A stretch of 64,000 nt of DNA. Origin: Phoebastria nigripes. Taxonomy: Eukaryota; Chordata; Aves; Procellariiformes; Diomedeidae. The stretch lies in NCBI GenBank assembly GCA_035582835.1, contig JAYKAV010001278.1:847542-911541 (forward strand). The letters run 5' to 3'. The notes beneath the pieces were generated by a model. That model was not told the DNA's origin, ran no database searches, and was given only the letters and a program-made list of their open reading frames with translations. The position numbers and the translations under genes were made by a program. Positions 1-11,095 of this stretch are shown here, one piece after another; within the stretch, counting starts at the first letter, position 1, and every line of letters starts with the position of its first letter.

Positions 1-2349
1 GGTTTGATTATGTTTGTCAGTTAAACTTTGAAAATACAATAAACCTGGAAATGTATCGGGAAAACGTATAGATTATGACTGATACTATCTTAAGTTTTTC
101 CTTTAAAATGGAGATGAATTTCCCTTTAGTTATCCCTGGTATACTGCTCATAGGTTAATGGCTAGCAAAGGAAGTGAAAATTCATAATTCCTTACAAGTC
201 TTTAAGAGCACACCTTCACTGTGCAGTGGAGAATCGTGCAGATACCCCAGGCTGTGCCGCTTTGAGTCGCTGCCTGCATGCAGTGCAGATCAATGCTGTC
301 AGAAGCACTCGCTCTACATACGGAAGTAGTACAGCAGCATTAGCCCAATATTGTGCCAAGGCTTTACACCAGAGAGCGGGACTTGGGTCTGTGGAGCTAA
401 TTGCAACATTTAGACCCTTAAAAAATGGACAAAACGTACTGGGCAAAACTCACTTCGACAGTTATTTTATATGCATGTAAGAAGATGGAGCGATCCTACT
501 TCTTTTGATGGTGCCTTGGAAAGTGACCCTGGGATGTCGTATTTTAACCTCAGCTATCTATAGCTCTTGTTTCATGCAAAAAGCTGCTCTTAGACTCCCA
601 ACCCTTGCTCCTTCCTGTGACACCTGTTCAATTACATACTCGATTTTTAAAAAGCACGGAGAGATGCAGACCAAAATAAAATGTTTTCTTCCATACTGGT
701 TTCACTGTGAGCTCTTTTATTTTGTTGTTAAGCAAAGACACTGTGGATTAAGTAATTCCCATGGCTTTTTCTGCAATTTGTTGAAGACATTCTTGTCATA
801 CTGATGTAGATGGCATTAAATGGCTCTACTACAGTGAGAATACTTCTATAAAGTATAAATAAAGATGCAGACCTTAGGCTACAACCTGCATGGTCCCACC
901 TCTGCCAGGGCCCATCAGGTATGAGCCAAGCACGGCCATGCTATGAGTAATAACTAGACAGATGCTATTTGTGGAGAGCTTTCAGGGTGGCAATAAATGT
1001 TTTGGCCACCTGAGCAGGGAACAGCTGTGTGCTATTGATGGCAGAGTTTTGCCCATATTGGCAGTGCTGCAAAGACTACAATCCCCTGTTCTCCAAGTGT
1101 TTTAACAGATCATAGCAGATGTTAGTCCTTTACAAAGAAATGCAGTGTTTTGCTACCCATAATAATTATAGAACATACAATAAGGCATATATGCACACTG
1201 ACAGTTTAGCTATATACCAGTACTATAAATCTGATTAAAACAATGTAATCTTGGGAGTGTCTGAAGACACAAGTTGGGACCAAGTCCATTTTCTGGTTCT
1301 GCTGTAGATTCCTTTGTGAGCTGTGTGTTAGCTCCCTTGTCTCTGGTTTGATATTCATGTGGCTACATTGGCATTGACTCTTATTTTTCTGAAGCGTTCT
1401 TGGAGAAGTGGAGGATGGAATATATATTTTTCCATTTCTTAATTCAAGTTTCATCTCCATCCGTGTCCTAATGAACACTTTTGTTTCAGTACTTAAAACT
1501 GGAAATGGGCAACTAATTGGCAAGGCTGTACTATGCCTTACTATTTCATTGTGTAGAACTCTTTATGATGCTGAATATGGGGCTTAAATTACTTGTGCTA
1601 AGTCCGCTGCTTTTTTTGTTCAAAAGCCTTTCTATTCGCAAGTCAGAAGGGGAAATTCTGGCTGTAGAATTGCTGTACACTTTTCAGGAAATAGGCTATT
1701 TACTGGGGATTTCCTTGGTGAAGCAGATTGCTTGGCATGGGCTCAACGTTTGCAAGTTTTGAGCCAAATTTTCAGTGGCCTATCTCCATTCCTGGACCCT
1801 ATCTCCATTTTTTATTATCTTTCTTAGCACAAATATTTATACTCAGATCACACTGGAACATTGATTTCCTCTAAAAACAAGTGTCATCACTGGTGAATGG
1901 CTTTATATTTGCGTTAATGATGAACCATCCTTTGTCTCTTACTGAACACTCTCCAGTTGAAAAATTGTGTTAAAATGTAGGGGTTTTGTTTGTTTGTTTT
2001 GTCTTATTGTGGGGGCTGTGTTTTGTTTTATTTATGTTCAGGTGTTTCTCTATAGTTTGACTGTTCAATGAGAGCAATCAGTGTATGAGCTGATGCTTTC
2101 GGCTATTATCTGTTGCCGCGGTCTTGTGTTTTCTGATGTCCCCCAGTGCGTGTCCCAGAATAGAATGAGGATCCTCCAAAGAGCGTGAGACCTCAGGCTG
2201 TCGCCACATGTGACCAAAGCAGAAGCTGTGGTAAAAGCAACTATCCTTAATTCTGAAAGGAAAAACCCAGCAGCTCAAGTGAAAAAATCCAGCCTGGAAA
2301 GCACCGAACAATTTCTCACATAAATCTTCAGCGTTTTTCTTGTTTACAG

Positions 2350-2442
2350 GCAACTCCAAACTCTTTGATCTCAAAATGGTTCGTACAGTCACAATATGGG
2401 AATTGTTACAAAAGGTGTTTGAAAGTGATAATGTGGAAGAAG
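2350..2442 (+). other. Possible exon with splice-like borders (speculative)
   Basis: A pyrimidine-rich tract ends in an acceptor-like TTTACAG at 2349, and a donor-like GTGAAC begins at 2443. Between them are 93 bases (31 codons' worth) open in a frame beginning NSKLFDLKMVRTV and running into the helix-like VTIWELLQKVFESDNVEE. Both borders fall in the same codon phase, one base into a codon, so skipping the segment would keep frame. I do not recognise the protein, no partner exon is visible, and splice-like motifs of this strength arise by chance in 64 kb. The frame stops a few codons past the donor. Treat it as a candidate only. Confidence 0.12.
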
Positions 2443-2843
2443 GTGAACAGGTTTGAGAAGCAGGCTTTATTCCAAGAAAAAAGGCAATATGAAAGAGGGT
2501 GCCAGAATACTTCTGGAAAGAAGGGGGCTGGTGTTGCAGCCAGGATGTGTTTCATTAGATTGAAGTGAAAAGGAAGTGAAGAAAAACTTGGACTTTGCAC
2601 ACGTTATGTAGCCATGAAAAGCCAGACATACATTAAGAGTTTGAAATTCTCTGCTAATAAAATATTGCTATTATGGTAATGCAGGCTTACAAAATAAGCG
2701 TGGACATTCCAGGATCTGGGCTGAGGGCCAGCAGACAGTGAACTCTGCTTCTAGCATGAATCACGATGTTGTTGTTTTTCTCAGTGACATGTTGTTTTCC
2801 TGGTAGATGCAAAAGGCCACTCTATGGAAGATTGACTTGAATG

Positions 2844-2892
2844 AATAAATAAAACTTTCTGGGACAAATGAGACAAAAAAAAAAAAAAAAAA
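2844..2892 (+). repeat. Overlapping AATAAA signals followed by A18 tract
   Basis: AATAAA occurs at 2844-2849 and again at 2848-2853, and an uninterrupted A18 tract follows at 2875-2892. The spacing of about 22 bases is that of a polyadenylated 3' end. This could be the tail of a retroposed transcript, a genuine polyadenylation site beside an A-run, or a simple mononucleotide repeat. No coding relic is recognised upstream, so the simple-repeat reading is the safest. Confidence 0.4.
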
Positions 2893-4206
2893 GGCTACAA
2901 CTTGGTCACTGTTTCACAGCACTCTACAGAAAATGCACCAGGAAGGCCTCAGCTGGCAGATTGTTATCTTATGGCTGTGTGCTATGTACAGGAGAAAGAG
3001 CATGATTCTCATATATCAGGATAAGGTGGTAAAAGAAAATGTAAGGCACTTGGCTTCAAAATACTAAGGGGTTCATTTTGTTGGTCATATCCTTCCTTTT
3101 TTGAGCATTTGCTTGAGCATATTTTGCACTGTGTGCTTTGGCATTCCTTTGTCACGTAATTCTGGTAGAAGCATCCCCTGCCTCTTATAGTTTATGTTTC
3201 TGGATGGAGTTTTCTTTGCTAAAGCTCAGGCTGCATCTCCTTCTTTGGATTGTTTTAGTACCCCACACTGTATTGTGGTGCTTTTATCAGTCTCTTTATG
3301 TATTTATTTCAATGTTAGGCTGTGCTCTAGCGCTTTGGGAGTGAAACGTCACGCAGAGTGAAAAAACAGAGAGAATTAGAAACTCTGTGTCCCACCATAT
3401 TACACCCCTCATTAAGCTGGATAAAAGTGTGGGAAAAGCATTGGAAACCGATGCTGTGCTGAGCACAGTCTGCAGCTCATGACGACTACATCACGTAGTG
3501 TAGCATCATTGATAACGTGTAGCTGATTCAGGGTATTGAGAAGTTACTGATTCCTACTCATNGGACAATGTCTTCTGTTTGAATCAACACCTTGCCTTTA
3601 AATTAGTTTAATGAAAGTTTTTTTTCTAATGTTTAAAAGTATAATGGATACTGTCACAGGCTACTATAAACGGCTTGTGGATTTTATTGACAAATTGTAA
3701 GAAATAATTTAGAAAACTTATCTTCAAAAAAAACCCAAACAAAAAACAACAGTCGCCTTTCCTTCAAGCAACTCTGCATCTCTTTACCCTCCTTTTCTCA
3801 TAACCAGTGGGTGACAGGGTAGTGTATGATTTGATGCTGAAACTTTCTCACAACAGAAATGTCTCCATTCTAGTTTACAGTTCAAAAAACTGTCAGTGTA
3901 TATTTCTATTTCTTGGAAAAACTTCTCATTAGCACTACATGCTTGCTGTGATGAGGAAAACACGACCAAGACAGACATCCTTGATAATTACAGAAATGAG
4001 ACAGTCATCACCACAAAAAGACAGAGGGGAAAAAAAAAAGAAAAATCACTAGTGAGTGCTGAAAATTATTATTAAGACCTGTAGTTCCAAGTCCCTCCTC
4101 TGTTGTAGCAATTACTTTGTGCATCAGCCACCAGCACCTGTTAGCAGTTCTTTGCATTTAGGTTTTCCCACCGTGCAAGGTGGGAAACCCCTTCTTGGGG
4201 TGTTGG

Positions 4207-4262
4207 GTTTTTTTGTTTGTTTGTTTTGCTTTGTTTCTTTTTCTTTTATCTTCTTTTCTTTT
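4207..4262. repeat. T-rich low-complexity tract with TTTG units
   Basis: The stretch is almost entirely T with interspersed G and C. It includes several TTTG units at its start and TTTTCTTT-type blocks at its end. It has no coding meaning. The open frames across it are rich in Phe on one strand and Lys on the other, which is what such composition gives by itself. Confidence 0.7.
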
Positions 4263-6910
4263 TGAACATATTTTCCCTGCCACTGATGATGTGGGAGGTG
4301 CAAGTCAGGCGTGGTGAGCACTTGGGTACCCAGGAGTGGTTTTCCCAGCAGCAGCAACACAAGGAAAAGGCTCCCCAGGGCTGGGCCAGGTGTTGGTGTG
4401 CCCGCTGCAGCACTGCGGGCCACCTCCATGCAGATACACCCCTCCTGCCCTTCCATCCTTCCGTTTTATACTTTGCTCAAGAGAATCAGCCTCAATCTGG
4501 CAGTAACATGGTGAAGTTCAGAGGTGAACAGGCACCCTGGTAGCTGTCACTGAGCTTGTTTAGCAGAGCATAGTATCTACTCTTTGTCATATGTTCATCT
4601 GTGCTTCAGGGGAAAGACATNTAAGTGTGACATGAGCAAATACAAGCTGAACTGATCAGGAATAAAGGCGAGAAATGCAGTTTCTCTCCCACCTGATTAT
4701 TTTAGGCATTTATTTTCTTAAGTCCATGTGTTGGTTTATGCTTGGTATTTTAGCATGAGGTTTATGACAGTGGTATATGTGTTCTGATCACACTGCTTTG
4801 AAAGCCAGCATTAGTATTTAGCGGAAATTTAACCTGATCAGCTAATTTTGGTGGCCACGATGAGCTGGCCACCAAAAATGCATCACCCGACTGATTTATT
4901 AATGCATGAGCTGATGTACCAGGTATATAATGTAGTTCTGGTCACTGCTGTAGTCCCTGGAAAGTGTCAGGGCCTAAAGCATATCTAAATGCCAAATTTC
5001 ATAAGAGTAAACTTCAAAGTCACCATTAGAAATGACATTTTATATTAACTCTCATGTCCAAGAAGGTGACAATGTGTGAGGTTCTCAGCTGAATTAATTG
5101 TTAATTCCATTAAAATCATTACAACAGCTGAAAATGAGGCTCAGTGCCATACAAGGCAATGTATGTAAATAGATGATGTCGGAGCCAGGTCCCATGCTCT
5201 CGCCTGCCACAAACCTGCAGTCTGATTCTCACTCGGGCACTGGGAATATATTTCCATGCAAGGGCACAGAGAAGTCTGCTCTCTGTCAGCAGTCTGGCTT
5301 GGTAATTCATGGAAAGTCCAGTCTGAGAGCCCTAGAAGGATTCTGATCTACCGTTATGCCCACAGAGTGACAGATCATGTAGGCTAAGCATCATGTTGTT
5401 CTAAAATTTTGCTTTGTAGATTTCAGGTGGCAGCTGCCATATACCCAACCAGCTAAGAGACACTTTGCCCGTTCTGCCCTGCTCACACAGACATAGGCTA
5501 CTTTTATGCCACCCCTCTGTCATATCCTCAGGGACTCGACCAATCCTTCTATTTGTGTACGTTCACCTTTTTTCTTCTGTGCCAGAACAAAGGCTTTGTG
5601 TAAACCCTTTTGTTTCTGAAATCAGTGTTAACCATTTGTGAGACATCTTTTGTCTAAGGACTCTAAAGCACGCTACAAACGACAGCCAATTAATCTTTAC
5701 TGTGGGGAGCTGGACTTTATTAGATTATTTTTGAGCAGCTAGGTTTGCTGGCTGCAGGATGTTGAATGAGCTACTTAAAATAGGGTGCAAAGACTCAGTG
5801 CTCTTTGCCTCTCAGGATAACAATAGTTTAGTACTCTTCCTTCATAGACTGAGAAGGATTCCAAAAACATAAGCAGTACCACTAACTTTATTTTTCAAAT
5901 AAGGCAATGGATTCTCTGCTTAGTGATTTTTGTCTGATGCTGTTCTCAGTTAATGGCAAAGCCAGGTAAACAATCCAGCTCCCATGACATCCAGTCCTGT
6001 GACCCACTCAGCTCATTTATTGGTACAAAACCCACAAAGAAACCCATAGCAATACTGTCTCGCTTTGTTTGACCTTTCATCACTCCTTTGTAGGTACATG
6101 TGGGAGAACTTTTTCATGCAGATTTCCAGTAGAGATAATGTATAGTTTGTACAAGTGAAGTTATTTCAAGCGCCTCCTAGCTTTCACTGAACTGAAAAGA
6201 GATTTCATAAAGAAAAAGTTTTGTAAAGCTTATTCATAATTAATCATAGCCCTATGAAAGTGAATTGCAATTTCTTATAGATAGTTAACGTAGGCATATG
6301 ATCTGTGGAAAGCCTGATTAGTCTGCATTGAACGAGCCTAATGCAATTCCATCCACTGAGGTCAGTGCCAGAGTGCCAAAATATTTTAAAATATTTTTTC
6401 TGAATCTTCTTAAGTCTTTCCTTGTTATCATTATGTGATACTAAATATATCTTAGCTGATTTGGAAGACAGGTATTATTATTCTTTTTATTTTTTCTGCA
6501 GGTGAAAAAGGAGGTTTTTTCCAATTACTGGATGTTAAATCTGAATTAAGAGTAGAATTCTTTCCTTATTTTTTCAATTTCTCTGATTACTGTAGCATGT
6601 AGGGACACTAGGAGTGATTGCTCTCTTAATATCGAGGGTAGAAGTTCTTTAATATTTTTTTTTTCCCCCTGTATTATCTTTTCATGGTGTATGCTTCTCT
6701 TGAGAAGAATGTTATATAGTTTATTTTAGATTAGGTACAGATTAAGTAGGTTTTTCATTTTTTACTTCTGAATTATATGGATTATCTCATTAAGTTGTTA
6801 TCATTTGCAAGTCTGTTGTGTAAACTTTTCTGCTTTTACATCTATTTTATTCAATGAAGACTTTCAGTGGTGGGGTTTGTTTTGTCTTGTTGGAAATATT
6901 TCAGGAAGAG

Positions 6911-8070
6911 CATCATAGAAATGGGGCCTGGAAGTGACCTGAGATATCACTTAAAATCCACCCAAGATAAGGTACACAGTATTCCTGGCACATAGCTTTG
7001 AAATGGCTCTTTAAAGGTTTTAATGAAAGATTTCTTTGTGTGTGTTGTAAACAAAACAATTGCAGTTTCTTTCCTTGTAGGATATTTTCCAGAATTTTTC
7101 ATCTCTCTTGCTTTTCTCTGGATGCTTCCTGGGGTTTTATAGTTTGGAGCTCAAATTTGGGCACTGTATTCCACCTGGAGAGACACCAGCATTGAAAAGA
7201 GTGGAACAGTTACTACCACTGCTTGCATATAACATTCCTCTCATCTCTTAGAATTATTTTTTAGCAATCATACTGAGTTATGTTATTGGCTCATATTGTG
7301 ATCCGCTACACCTCCTGCTTACTGAGTTCCTCTGTTTGTGTGAGCGCATTTGCTAGCAGTTCTCCGGGCTCATTGTGCACATGTCTAATTTGAACTTTGT
7401 CCCGTTGTTTTTAAATTCTAGTTTGCCAGGAACACTTCGAATTTAAATGCTGTCTTCCCAAGTACATCTCCTCCCACTTTGGTAACTTTCCTAAATTTCT
7501 CATGTGTAATTTATATCATTGTTGATGATGTTAATAAAATACTGAATAGACTGGGCAGAATACAGTGTAGAACCCATAGAATCCCATGGGAGACAGCTTG
7601 CTAATGCAGTAGCAAGCCACTGATAACTATGGCTCCATTGTGATTTTTCCAGCTGATTGTGGATCCTGCTTATGCTAATTCCCTGTGGAGGAAACTTTCT
7701 TAGGCTCCATTTGAGAATGCCCTCTGTGACAGACCAAATAGCTTGAGCATAGTTAAGATATGTCACTCTACTGCTGTATCCTAGTCGCTAGGCCAGTTAT
7801 CCTGTCAGAGAAGGAAGTTAGACTGGCTTGACATGATCTGTTCTTGACAAGTTCATGTTGGCTATTTCTCATCACTTTATTGTGCTCTAGGAGCTTACAA
7901 ATGGATTGTTTTTCTTCCTGGGCCTTTCTGAGCGTTACAGTTAGCGTCCTTGTATGTAATACAGCGAGTCCCTCCTGCTTCCACCATTTAAAATGCTGCG
8001 TTTATCTTTCTCCAGTAATCTAGCATCTCCCCTTCCGTGCTCTTTGCTGGTTACAAAACAGAACATTATG
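6911..8070 (-). mobile_element. Ancient, heavily decayed CR1 LINE (3' portion)
   Basis: Read on the minus strand, this follows the 3' part of a CR1 element: its ORF2 reverse-transcriptase region and 3' end. The element's 3' terminus is at the left (CATCATAGAA then CTGGAAGTGACCT, 6911-6940). Going right, patches resemble reverse-complemented CR1 ORF2 as I remember it from old reptile-type subfamilies: GCTTTTCTCTGGA near 7111, TCATATTGTGATCCGCTA near 7290, AATAAAATACTGAATAGACTGG near 7530, AGGCCAGTTATCCTGTCAGAGAAGGAAGTTAG near 7790 (cited in part), and TGTTCTTGACAAGTTCATG near 7840. It is full of indels and stops, and no frame survives. Compared with the 18.7-kb copy it is far more diverged, so it is a much older insertion. 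The right edge is uncertain by perhaps 50 bases. The assignment rests on memory of the family, not an alignment. Confidence 0.75.
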
Positions 8071-8284
8071 GAATTGGCACAAATATAATATTGGAAAACT
8101 AATTACATATCTATTCTCATGAGCTTCTCATCTGAATACTCTAGCTATTAGAGGATTAATTAGCTTGAACAAACATCAAATGTTTATAGCTAACTGATTT
8201 TTTCAGCTTTACATCATGCACAATACTATTATGCTAAATTTGGTGTGCTTTTTGCACGCAAACTTCAACAACAATAAATCCTTG

Positions 8285-8925
8285 TTACAATACAGGTAAT
8301 TTCCAGGACAACTTTTGCTGGTTTTGCACCAACATACAAACTGCCATGCTAAGCTGCCCCGTTCCAGCCCTGTTCCACATATACACTTCAGCCCATTCAA
8401 CAACTGAAAGAAGCATGTCTGCAATCCACGCTAACAGCTGTTGCTCAAATATGTCTAAGTATCTCTGACAAAAATGGTAAACAACAAAAACTGATGCTGA
8501 TCTATTTGCATTTCTCAGACCTAAAGATGCACAAAAAATAGAGCAAAACAGGGGTGCAACTGAAATGTCAGAATCCAAGGGTTTATTCCTTTCCCATATT
8601 TGCATCATCTGTGCAAAGCCTACATTGCTGTATTCCACACCCTTTCTCAGGTCCTTATTTATAAAGAATGCGTGTAACCATTTAAAATTTGTTGTTTCAT
8701 TCAAGTTGAAGAGTTTATTCCCCAGCTTAGCAGTAAGCATACTTGCAAGCAGTTGCATGAATGTTCTTCCAGGAAATCTGCTACGTTTTTTGTGAGTGTT
8801 ATCACAAATTCAATTGACGGCATCTGAAAGAGCAAAATCTTTTGAGTCTTTTTGCACCCGTTCATGGTATCCTGTTTCATGAACTGGTGGGTCCTCTTAT
8901 TGCCTCCTGTAATTCTCACCTGCAC
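8285..8925 (-). other. Unrecognised minus-strand open frames, possibly a coding relic
   Basis: Two overlapping minus-strand frames lie here. One of 74 codons begins at 8925 and one of 157 codons begins at 8758; the second is the longest frame in the window outside the CR1. The second frame is also open for some codons upstream of its first Met, so the pair could be one coding relic split by a frameshift around 8760-8790. Local patches look protein-like (KLGNKLFNLNETTNFKWLHAF; GVEYSNVGFAQMMQIWERNK, each within the same frame). I recognise no family, catalytic motif, signal peptide or clear splice border. It could be a decayed transposon or retroposed gene, or chance openness. Confidence 0.2.
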
Positions 8926-11065
8926 TCTTTACCCTCAAAAATACCAATGTTCATTTATTTTAGGACTACAGATTATGATAAATGACCCTCTGACTGCATT
9001 AGTTCTAGTAAAAACATTAAGATAAGATATTCTCTGGATGCAAACTGCTTGGGTTACATTTGTAGAAAGAATTCATCTGTGTCATTTAATGTCAACTCTA
9101 TTTTAGAATTGAATTTGTAGACAGTCGCTATCAGCTTTCTTCCCAGCACCTTACAAGCCTGCTGTGAAAAAGCCTGTCCTGAGTAAAGACAGGTACAATT
9201 TATCATTTAGAACTTGTATTTTTAAGGAGCCTCTGTCAGCCAAGGAGACAAGGTCTCTTGTTTCCAGAGCTGAATATAACAAAGCACGACAACAAAGCAT
9301 CTCATTCAGAAATATTAGCGAGTTATTCTGAGCTTTTGTCTCTTGGGTTTGGATTTGGCTTTCCTGGATTTGATCTCCTTTTGAAGTTGGTAGGGGGATT
9401 TCTGTTGATATCACGGGAAACTTGATCAGATCTCTCATGAACAGATCCTGTTAAAAGTCACAAATTTAGCAAGATTTTTGTGGGCTAAAGATCACCTAGA
9501 TGCTATCAGCCTACTATAAATGGGGCTGCTAGTGTGATTTAATCACAGACAATCTCTGGTCTATTGATGAGCATTTTCCTATGCAAGGATAACGACCAGA
9601 ACCATTAATAACATGTGTGATGACTTGTGTGCAGAGATTTTATTTCCAGTTTCCAGAGAGCAGAAGATCACAATTAAGGACGCTTACTAGGGTACTAATT
9701 TATTTTTCAGTGTTAACAGAAAAATATAGATTATTAATCAGACTGCTCTGAAAATAATGATGAGCATGCTAGGAACCAAAAATACCACTGTTCGTTATTC
9801 CCCAACACATTTATGGGAAGGTCCTTCACAAAATGTTCAAGGTAGGGTAGCCTGTAGAAGCTTGCAGAACTTGCAGAGCTACTACTTAAAATATTGTGTG
9901 TAAAGAGATGAATTCTGTGCTTGGTGTTAAAAATAAGCTTTTGTCTTTTAGAGTGTGAATTCATATTCTCTGACCTTTTGGAGCATTGCTTCAATTCACA
10001 CTTAATCAGTTCTGAATATACCTTTCCATATGTTCAGACCTAGATTTATTTCTTTGTGTGATAAAGTTTTTTGTCATTATATAGTTAAATGTCTCTTCTC
10101 TTTTTTTGTCAGCTTAGAAAACAAGCATTCTTTATTTGGAGAGGCTTGCAATCTTTTTTGTCTCCATTTATTTAAATGTTATTCTTGCTGGAAATTGCCT
10201 TTATATTTTGCTTCAGAAAAGTTTATTTGACAGTTACGAGTTTTCAGTTTGCTACATCAGCTGTAAACCTTACTCTCTCTGTGCTGTTAGTAATGATGAT
10301 CTTTAAAGGTAAAAATGATTAGCTCATAAACAGATTTTTAATTTCTTTTTAGATCAACTGTTTGATTTGGCCAACCAAGACAGTTTTGGGTTGTTTGGTT
10401 TTGGTTTTGGCTTTTTTTTTTTGACATATGCATAATAGTATTTTTCTTGGTCACTCTCAGCAATTTTGTTGCTTTTGCATTGTTCAAAACCTGCTGAAGA
10501 AATCAAAAGGAAAGAAGTAATCGCTGGAGTAGTTTGTACTTTAGAAAACAGGAGGTGACATTAATACATCAATTCTCTCACTTAGGTCTCAATTCACAAA
10601 CTCATCTAAAGCATTGGCATCCATTGAGTTTAGACATGTACTATTCTGAACTGGGATATTAGGTTTATCCAAAATAATATGAAAATGGCTAGTTTATCTT
10701 AACTGAAAGTAAGAGTGCTGTGACAACTTAGTGATATGGGATCTGAGAGTTAGAAAGGACTTTGAATGGGAAGCACTATTGTTCAAGTACTATGTGCAGT
10801 GTGTCAAGCAAAATGTGCAATATTTCAGTTCTTTGTACTTCCTTAATATACGTTCTTGCGGTAGAATAATAATTGAAAATAACACTGCTACAAACTATAA
10901 AGTAGTGTCTCCATCCACATGCCATCAGCTAGTATTGTCTTGATCCCAGCTTTACTATTTAGCCAGAGGTTGACCAGGCCATTGAATAGGGATGATGCAT
11001 TATTGTGTGTGATGGGTTGGTGTTAGAGTCTGGCTGGTTTTGTTAAAATTGTATGGATATTGATT

Positions 11066-11095
11066 TGTGTGTGTGTGTATATATACACACATATA
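11066..11095. repeat. (TG)n/(TA)n/(CA)n microsatellite forming a palindrome
   Basis: A TG run passes through a TA run into a CA run. Positions 11073-11090 read GTGTGTATATATACACAC, an 18-base perfect palindrome able to form a hairpin or cruciform. It looks like a simple microsatellite and nothing nearby suggests function. Confidence 0.85.

Larger units (their letters stand above)
1..6910. other. Unique AT-rich non-coding stretch
   Basis: No gene is recognised. Open frames on both strands are short (at most about 110 codons), overlap one another and show no known domain. The stretch contains T/G-rich simple sequence around 1977-2035 and 4207-4262, a weak exon-like segment at 2350-2442 and an A18 tract at 2875-2892, listed separately. 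Single ambiguous bases occur at 3562 and 4621. It is most likely intron or intergenic DNA. Confidence 0.7.

Noticed and set aside
4124..4543. Overlapping open frames around the T-rich tract
   Set aside because: Their length comes from low-complexity sequence (Phe runs on one strand, Lys runs on the other).
10731..10800. Possible CR1 3' tail (CTGAGAGTTAGAAAGGAC)
   Set aside because: The resemblance covers under 20 bases and no further collinear match follows.
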